Origin: Bacilli bacterium | GTDB taxonomy: Bacteria; Bacillota_I; Bacilli_A; ML615J-28; CAG-313 | Length of the DNA: 10,193 bases | Assembly (NCBI GenBank): GCA_900770645.1 | Contig: CAAGKY010000105.1 | Span: 1-10,193 of the forward strand | Reading direction: 5' to 3' | Shown: in pieces, positions 6,851 through 10,193 of the stretch | How the letters are laid out: each line of letters starts with the position of its first letter | Numbering within the stretch: position 1 is the stretch's first letter | Notes under the pieces: model-generated | The model's input: only the letters and a program-made list of their open reading frames with translations | Told to the model about the DNA's origin: nothing | Databases searched by the model: none | Program-made: the position numbers and the translations under genes

Positions 6851-7714
6851 ATGGCATTAGTTAATATGGTAAACATGCTTACAAAAGCTAAAGAAGGTAA
6901 GTATGCAGTTGGTCAATTCAATATTAACAATCTTGAATGGACTAAAACAATTTTATTAACAGCACAAGAATTAAATTCACCAGTTATTTTAGGGGTTTCT
7001 GAAGGAGCTGCTAAATATATGGGAGGATTCAATGCTGTTACAGGTATGGTTAAAGGATTAATCAAAGATTTAAACATTACAGTTGAAGTTGCAATTCACT
7101 TAGACCATGGTCAAAGTTTTGAAAACTGTAAAAAAGCATTAGATGCAGGATTCACATCAGTTATGATCGATGGATCACATCATCCAATTGATGAAAACAT
7201 TAAAATGACTAAAGAAGTTGTAGATTATGCACACGCAATGGGTGCATCAGTTGAAGCTGAAGTAGGTACAGTTGGTGGAAACGAAGATGGTGTAATTGGT
7301 GGTATTAAATACGCTGATTTAAATGAATGTGTTCGTTTAGTTAAAGAAGCAGGTGTAGATGCATTAGCACCAGCATTAGGATCAGTTCATGGTCCTTACC
7401 AAGGAGAACCTGTTTTAGGATTTGTTGAAATGGAAGCAATCGGTAAAGCTACTGATATGCCTTTAGTATTACATGGTGGTACTGGTATTCCTGATGATAA
7501 AATCCAAAAAGCAATTTCTTGTGGAACATGCAAAATCAATGTTAATACAGAATGTCAACTTGCATTCAACAAAATTTTACGTGAATTCTTAGCTGATGAA
7601 AAGAACGCAAAAGTTTATGACCCACGTAAATTATTAACTCCTGCTACTAAAGGTATTCAAGCAGCAGTAACTGAAAAAATGAATGTATTCGGTTCTGTTA
7701 ATAAAAGTTGCTAA
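6851..7714 (+). CDS. fba: Class II fructose-bisphosphate aldolase
   Basis: 287 residues, matching the Bacillus FbaA length (about 285). This Zn2+ enzyme splits fructose 1,6-bisphosphate into dihydroxyacetone phosphate and glyceraldehyde 3-phosphate in glycolysis (reverse in gluconeogenesis). Seen: GQFNINNLEW (21-30); HLDHGQS with probable catalytic Asp85 and Zn ligand His86; VEAEVGTVGG (134-143) with Glu residues; GSVHGPY with Zn ligand His180; LHGGTGIP with Zn ligand His208; and KINVNTE (228-234) for phosphate binding. A tagatose- or ketose-bisphosphate aldolase of the same family is a less likely alternative. The RBS AAAAGGAGA (6836-6844) precedes ATG. Its terminator has been split by the IS element that starts 24 bp after the stop. 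Confidence 0.96.
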   Translation: MALVNMVNMLTKAKEGKYAVGQFNINNLEWTKTILLTAQELNSPVILGVSEGAAKYMGGFNAVTGMVKGLIKDLNITVEVAIHLDHGQSFENCKKALDAGFTSVMIDGSHHPIDENIKMTKEVVDYAHAMGASVEAEVGTVGGNEDGVIGGIKYADLNECVRLVKEAGVDALAPALGSVHGPYQGEPVLGFVEMEAIGKATDMPLVLHGGTGIPDDKIQKAISCGTCKINVNTECQLAFNKILREFLADEKNAKVYDPRKLLTPATKGIQAAVTEKMNVFGSVNKSC

Positions 7715-7724
7715 TTAAAATGAT

Positions 7725-7737
7725 AAAAAGGATTGTA
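7725..7737 (+). terminator. Left half of the fba terminator, split by the IS
   Basis: AAAAAGGATTGTA. Joined to 8953-8969 (ATTACAATCCTTTTTTT) it forms a perfect 28-bp palindrome with a T run, a canonical Rho-independent terminator. The two halves are now about 1.2 kb apart and cannot pair effectively. Confidence 0.85.
7735..7737. repeat. Target site duplication, left (GTA)
   Basis: GTA directly precedes the left inverted repeat and is repeated directly after the right one at 8950-8952. A 3-bp duplication is normal for the IS3 family. Removing the IS and one GTA restores the palindrome, which confirms the boundaries. Confidence 0.9.
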
Positions 7738-7762
7738 TGAAGTGAACCCCAAATAGTTCACA
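7738..7762 (+). repeat. Left terminal inverted repeat of the IS
   Basis: Begins TGAAGTGAACCCC and ends AGTTCACA. All 25 bases match the reverse complement of 8925-8949. Confidence 0.96.
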
Positions 7763-7779
7763 TGAGAAAAAGGTCTTTG

Positions 7780-7812
7780 AAACAGGAAGAAATCAAATCT
7801 TCCTGTTTTTTA
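7780..7812 (+). terminator. Hairpin terminator inside the left end of the IS
   Basis: A perfect 11-bp stem (AAACAGGAAGA 7780-7790 with TCTTCCTGTTT 7798-7808) and 7-nt loop are followed by a T-run. It would stop rightward transcription from fba soon after it enters the IS. It also overlaps the transposase stop codon on the other strand. The T-run is much better on the plus strand, so its main role is against incoming transcription from this side. Confidence 0.75.
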
Positions 7813-8551
7813 ATCTTTTTGTATTATAAAATTCTATCCATTCTTCAACTAATCGAACATAATGTTCTATAGATGTGATATTATTATTGTACAAAGTTTC
7901 TTTCTTCAATAGTCCGTGCCAACTTTCTATTGGAGAATCATCTATTGGAGTTCCTTTTCTAGACATAGAAATTGTTATTCCATTAGACGAACAGATAGCT
8001 TTGTATTCAAGAGATGTATATTGGAAACCTTGGTCGCTATGCAAGATTAATCCACGTACATCTTTTCTTTTTGATATTGCTTCATTTAAAGTATCAATAA
8101 CAAGTTTGTTATTATTTAATTTAGATATTTTATAAGCAACAACTTTTCTATCATATAAATCTATAATTGTTGATAAATAACGTCTTTGATTATTAAAAAT
8201 TAAATAAGTTATATCTGTACACCATATTTGATTAATGTTTTTTGTATTAAATTTTCTATTAACAATATTTGGCTGTACATTTTCTTCTATTCTTTTATAA
8301 GAATAATTCGGTCTTATTCTTTTTATATATTCTGGTTTTAAATTGTATTTTTTCATTATTCTAGCTACTTTTTTATGATTAAATATTACACCATATTTAT
8401 CAATTAAACCTTCACATATCCTACGATAACCATATGTTCCTTTTGACTCGTCAAATATTTCTTTTATTAAGACGTAATCATAATAATCAGGATCTTCTTT
8501 ATTTCGATATTTATAATATGTTCTTTTATTAATACTTAATACTTCACACAT
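7793..8551 (-). CDS. IS3-family transposase OrfB (DDE integrase domain)
   Basis: 252 residues from the first ATG. It catalyses strand transfer of the IS. An HTH_21-like N-terminal part (KGTYGYRRI, KVARIMKKYNL) precedes the rve integrase core with Asp113 (WCTDITY), Asp173 (LHSDQGFQY) and Glu209 (SPIESWHG): exact D-59-D-35-E spacing, followed by the conserved Lys/Glu helix (KKETLY). The frame is open upstream of ATG 8551 back to a stop at 8645-8647, and ATG 8551 has no Shine-Dalgarno site. It is therefore expected to be made mainly as an OrfAB fusion of about 360 residues by -1 frameshifting at 8632-8638. The C-terminus stops at YNTKRLKNRKI, about 15 residues before where many relatives end with a SPVEYR-like tail; the catalytic core is complete. 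Confidence 0.95.
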   Translation of the reverse strand: MCEVLSINKRTYYKYRNKEDPDYYDYVLIKEIFDESKGTYGYRRICEGLIDKYGVIFNHKKVARIMKKYNLKPEYIKRIRPNYSYKRIEENVQPNIVNRKFNTKNINQIWCTDITYLIFNNQRRYLSTIIDLYDRKVVAYKISKLNNNKLVIDTLNEAISKRKDVRGLILHSDQGFQYTSLEYKAICSSNGITISMSRKGTPIDDSPIESWHGLLKKETLYNNNITSIEHYVRLVEEWIEFYNTKRLKNRKI

Positions 8552-8592
8552 GTTATCGAGTTTATATTCATTAATATGTAAATTAATAAATA

Positions 8593-8874
8593 TTACTTTG
8601 TCTTGTGTCGTGCTTCTATGAAGGCTTGGTATTTTTTTAATATTTCATATCTTTCTTTGTAATCAATATTTTCTCCTTTTGGTCTGCCACGTTTTGAATT
8701 TGTTTGTAATTCAGGATGATTTATTTTTCGTATCCAAGTATCTATTGTTCGATAACTTATATTGTATTTTCTTCCTAACGCTTTTGAACCTCCTAATCCT
8801 TCATAGTATTCCTGTAGTATTTTTTCTTTTTGTTCTATAGTATATTTATTAAACTTTTGTCCTTTACTTGCCAT
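8593..8874 (-). CDS. IS3-family transposase OrfA (helix-turn-helix)
   Basis: 93 residues with an HTH of the transposase_8/IS3 type at about 8-55 (YTIEQKEKILQEYYEGLGGS, then ALGRKYNISYRTIDTWIRK). It is followed by a basic stretch (KRGRPKG) and a helical end that in the fusion would form the leucine-zipper-like linker. It binds the terminal inverted repeats. The RBS AGGAGG (minus strand, 8888-8883) is about 8 nt before ATG but lies inside a hairpin. At AAA-AAA (8638-8632) ribosomes may slip into the orfB frame; without slippage OrfA ends at 8593. Confidence 0.92.
   Translation of the reverse strand: MASKGQKFNKYTIEQKEKILQEYYEGLGGSKALGRKYNISYRTIDTWIRKINHPELQTNSKRGRPKGENIDYKERYEILKKYQAFIEARHKTK
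8632..8638 (-). promoter_or_regulatory. Programmed -1 frameshift slippery site (A7)
   Basis: On the minus strand the orfA codons TTA-AAA-AAA-TAC contain the canonical heptamer A_AAA_AAA. Slipping back one base continues as ATA CCA AGC… without a stop into orfB. The orfB frame has a stop (8645-8647) only 7 nt upstream, so the heptamer sits in the short window where the switch must happen. Confidence 0.85.
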
Positions 8875-8881
8875 AATAAAA

Positions 8882-8920
8882 ACCTCCTATGATAATTTTA
8901 TCATAAGAGGTCTTTTTTTT
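8882..8920. promoter_or_regulatory. IS right-end hairpin that hides the transposase RBS; also a plus-strand terminator
   Basis: Arms 8882-8894 and 8899-8911 pair at 12 of 13 positions around a 4-nt loop. On the minus strand the second arm contains AGGAGG, the orfA RBS. A transcript entering from outside would fold and block translation; one starting inside the IS, within or after the first arm, would not. On the plus strand the same stem is followed by eight T's (8913-8920) and works as a terminator. Confidence 0.7.
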
Positions 8921-8924
8921 ATTT

Positions 8925-8949
8925 TGTGAACTATTTGGGGTTCACTTCA
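8925..8949 (-). repeat. Right terminal inverted repeat of the IS
   Basis: Exact reverse complement of 7738-7762. It lies upstream of the transposase genes, which read leftward from here. Confidence 0.96.
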
Positions 8950-8952
8950 GTA
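8950..8952. repeat. Target site duplication, right (GTA)
   Basis: Directly follows the right inverted repeat and matches 7735-7737. Confidence 0.9.
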
Positions 8953-8969
8953 ATTACAATCCTTTTTTT
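8953..8969 (+). terminator. Right half of the fba terminator, split by the IS
   Basis: ATTACAATCC followed by seven T's complements 7725-7737. It is no longer functional as a hairpin because its partner is 1.2 kb away. Confidence 0.85.
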
Positions 8970-8999
8970 ACATTAAACTTTTGAAAAACTATTTTTTTG

Positions 9000-9028
9000 T
9001 TGTATTAAAATAAGTTTTATGATAAAAT
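9000..9028 (+). promoter_or_regulatory. Probable promoter of the msrA operon
   Basis: TTGTAT (9000-9005) is 17 bp from TAAAAT (9023-9028), the latter within TATGATAAAAT. The start codon follows after 28 bp. The IS lies upstream of this promoter and does not separate it from the gene. Confidence 0.5.
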
Positions 9029-9056
9029 TTAACTTAAGAAAACATCGAGGAACAAA

Positions 9057-9908
9057 ATGATAAAATTTTACAAAACTACCCAAGACTTTAAAAATGACAA
9101 TAATATATATATTCCACATTATGAATTAAACTGTTTTGATATATATAACTATATATTTAAAATAACAAAAGATGATAAAAACATATATGTAGAAGCGAAA
9201 AAAGATTCAAAATTACTAATAACTGGAGATTATGAATTAATAGAACAATTAGTAGAAACAATTTTTATCAGCAATCTTAAAATCAGTGGGATAAAAGGTG
9301 AAGCTACAATTACTAAAAGATTTATTGAATGCTATTCAAAATATTTTGATGGTATATTTACAAAAGATGAAGACGGATATATATATAAAGAAGGATCTTT
9401 AAAAGTAGTTATATTTGCGGGTGGGTGTTTTTGGTGTGCAGCAAACAACTTTTACAGCCTAAAAGGTGTAAAAGAAGTATATAGTGGTTATGCATCAGGA
9501 GATGTTTTTTTCCCAACATATGAAGAAGTAAAAACCGGTTTAACTGGACATAGAGAGTCGATATTTATTTATTATAATGAAGAAGAAGTTTCATATCGTG
9601 AACTAATTATTGCTTTCTTTGAAAATATTGATCCATTTGATGAAGACGGTCAATTCATAGATAGAGGACCAAACTACCAAACAGCAGTATTTACTGATGA
9701 TGATGGCCAAGTGGAATTATTTTATAGAGCTAAAAAATATATAGAAACTAATTATGGTGGAGAAGTTAAAGTTAGATTACTACCCAATGTTGTATTCTTT
9801 TTAGCTGAAGAAGATCATCAAGAGTTTTCTATAAAAAACAAAGAAAGATTCTTAGAAGAAGAAAAACTTTCAGGAAGAGATATATATCAAGGTGTAAAAT
9901 TTAAATAA
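9057..9908 (+). CDS. msrA: Peptide methionine sulfoxide reductase MsrA with N-terminal extension
   Basis: 283 residues. The C-terminal about 168 (116-283) are MsrA, which reduces the S-epimer of methionine sulfoxide in oxidised proteins. Seen: FAGGCFWC with catalytic Cys124; TYEEV (Tyr155); TGHRES with Glu167; FIDRGPNY with Asp202 and Tyr207; all five fall at the spacings of the E. coli enzyme. The usual C-terminal resolving cysteine is absent; the only other cysteines are Cys127, Cys26 and Cys92. The first about 115 residues are extra for the family. Their pattern (LLITGDYELIEQLVETIF, then ISGIKGEATITKRFIECYSK) loosely resembles the N-terminal half of GNAT-type acetyltransferases, but no acetyl-CoA motif is seen. 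The RBS GAGGAA (9047-9052) supports ATG 9057. The next gene follows after 15 bp, so it is an operon. Confidence 0.93.
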   Translation: MIKFYKTTQDFKNDNNIYIPHYELNCFDIYNYIFKITKDDKNIYVEAKKDSKLLITGDYELIEQLVETIFISNLKISGIKGEATITKRFIECYSKYFDGIFTKDEDGYIYKEGSLKVVIFAGGCFWCAANNFYSLKGVKEVYSGYASGDVFFPTYEEVKTGLTGHRESIFIYYNEEEVSYRELIIAFFENIDPFDEDGQFIDRGPNYQTAVFTDDDGQVELFYRAKKYIETNYGGEVKVRLLPNVVFFLAEEDHQEFSIKNKERFLEEEKLSGRDIYQGVKFK

Positions 9909-9923
9909 AGAAAGAGTGATAAA

Positions 9924-10164
9924 ATGATAATAACAGCTAGTCTTTTTTTAACCAAGAATATTAAAGAAGAAGATATTACAAAATACGCAGGAGATATTGC
10001 GACATACATAGCACATGTTGATAAACTAATAATTTTTAATATGTTTAAAAACAAAAACAAAGAAGATATGGGAATATCTAAATTCTTCGAATATATTGCT
10101 CGTTATAAAAATATTGAAGTGGCAACATGTGATAATCTAGGAGAAGTATACAATTATAAACGTG
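9924..10164 (+). CDS. Possible family-2 glycosyltransferase, 3'-truncated by the library end
   Basis: Only 80 genuine residues remain; the reading frame then runs into adapter, and the residues EIGRAHV are artificial. The pattern IITASLFLTKN…HVDKLIIFNM…KNIEVATCDNLGEVYNYKR resembles the start of GT2 rhamnosyltransferase-like proteins (an early beta strand, VDKIIIVDN, then NLGIAxAxN), which build cell-surface polysaccharides. The resemblance is weak and no catalytic DxD region is reached. ATG 9924 follows msrA by 15 bp with a modest RBS (AAAGAG), so it is cotranscribed with msrA. Treat the function as tentative. Confidence 0.6.
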
Positions 10165-10193
10165 AGATCGGAAGAGCACACGTCTGAACTCCA
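10165..10193 (+). other. Illumina sequencing adapter remnant (right end)
   Basis: All 29 bases match the start of the Illumina TruSeq P7-side adapter (AGATCGGAAGAGCACACGTC…). It is synthetic, and the organism's DNA ends at about 10164. Confidence 0.98.

Larger units (their letters stand above)
7738..8949 (-). mobile_element. Complete IS3-family insertion sequence (1,212 bp)
   Basis: Bounded by 25-bp perfect inverted repeats (7738-7762 and 8925-8949) beginning TG and ending CA, with a 3-bp target duplication GTA. It encodes OrfA (HTH) and OrfB (DD(35)E integrase) on the minus strand, linked by an A7 slippery heptamer. This organisation and length fit the IS150-like part of the family. No internal stop or frameshift beyond the programmed one is seen, so it may be active. 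It lies in the fba terminator, convergent with fba. It carries its own hairpins at both ends. Confidence 0.96.

Noticed and set aside
7875..8135. Plus-strand reading frame of 86 codons inside the IS
   Set aside because: It is antisense to the DDE core of orfB, with no RBS or known counterpart in the IS3 family.
1..10193. CRISPR array, tRNA, rRNA or riboswitch
   Set aside because: No spaced short repeats, cloverleaf-like segment or recognised aptamer was seen on reading the non-coding regions of both strands.

Overview
The window reads as low-GC (A+T-rich) Bacillota DNA. It uses the standard bacterial code, since TGA is a real stop at the end of the DUF3990 gene and Trp is TGG. The order mfd then spoVT, both rightward, is the order seen in Bacillus and relatives. 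Exact genus cannot be told from the sequence; a gut-type Bacilli/Erysipelotrichia-like or Mollicutes-related lineage is a guess. Both ends are synthetic: bases 1-22 and 10165-10193 match Illumina library adapters. The first gene (mfd) and the last gene (glycosyltransferase-like) are therefore cut by library construction, not by biology.

Layout. (1) 23-3165: 3' part of mfd (transcription-repair coupling factor) with its terminator, then spoVT (AbrB/SpoVT regulator) with its terminator. (2) 3166-4639: a compact two-gene module, a DUF3990 ADP-ribosyltransferase-like protein and an XRE-HTH partner overlapping it by 20 nt. It sits between two near-identical direct copies (134 and 133 bp) of the spoVT 3' end plus terminator. 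A perfect 28-bp palindrome lies over the module's promoter, which suggests autoregulation. The upstream spoVT copy is intact and the downstream one is a frameshifted fragment, as expected for insertion with a long target duplication. (3) 4879-5736: a Fic-domain protein with a Bro-N-like N-terminus, so a second toxin-type module is stacked beside the first. (4) 5889-7714: a strong extended -10 promoter followed by degV and fba (class II fructose-bisphosphate aldolase) as an operon. (5) 7738-8949: a complete IS3-family insertion sequence with 25-bp perfect inverted repeats, 3-bp target duplication, orfA/orfB joined by an A7 slippery site, and a DD(35)E transposase. It inserted near the centre of the palindromic terminator of fba, whose halves now flank it. 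(6) 9000-10164: a promoter, an MsrA methionine sulfoxide reductase with an unusual N-terminal extension of about 115 residues, and the start of a possible family-2 glycosyltransferase.

How it fits together: housekeeping genes (DNA repair, developmental regulation, glycolysis, oxidative repair) form the backbone, and the spoVT-degV interval has collected accessory toxin-like genes. The most interesting point is the spoVT-end duplication bounding the DUF3990/XRE cassette. It keeps spoVT intact and gives the cassette a ready-made terminator. No integrase, CRISPR array, tRNA or rRNA was seen.
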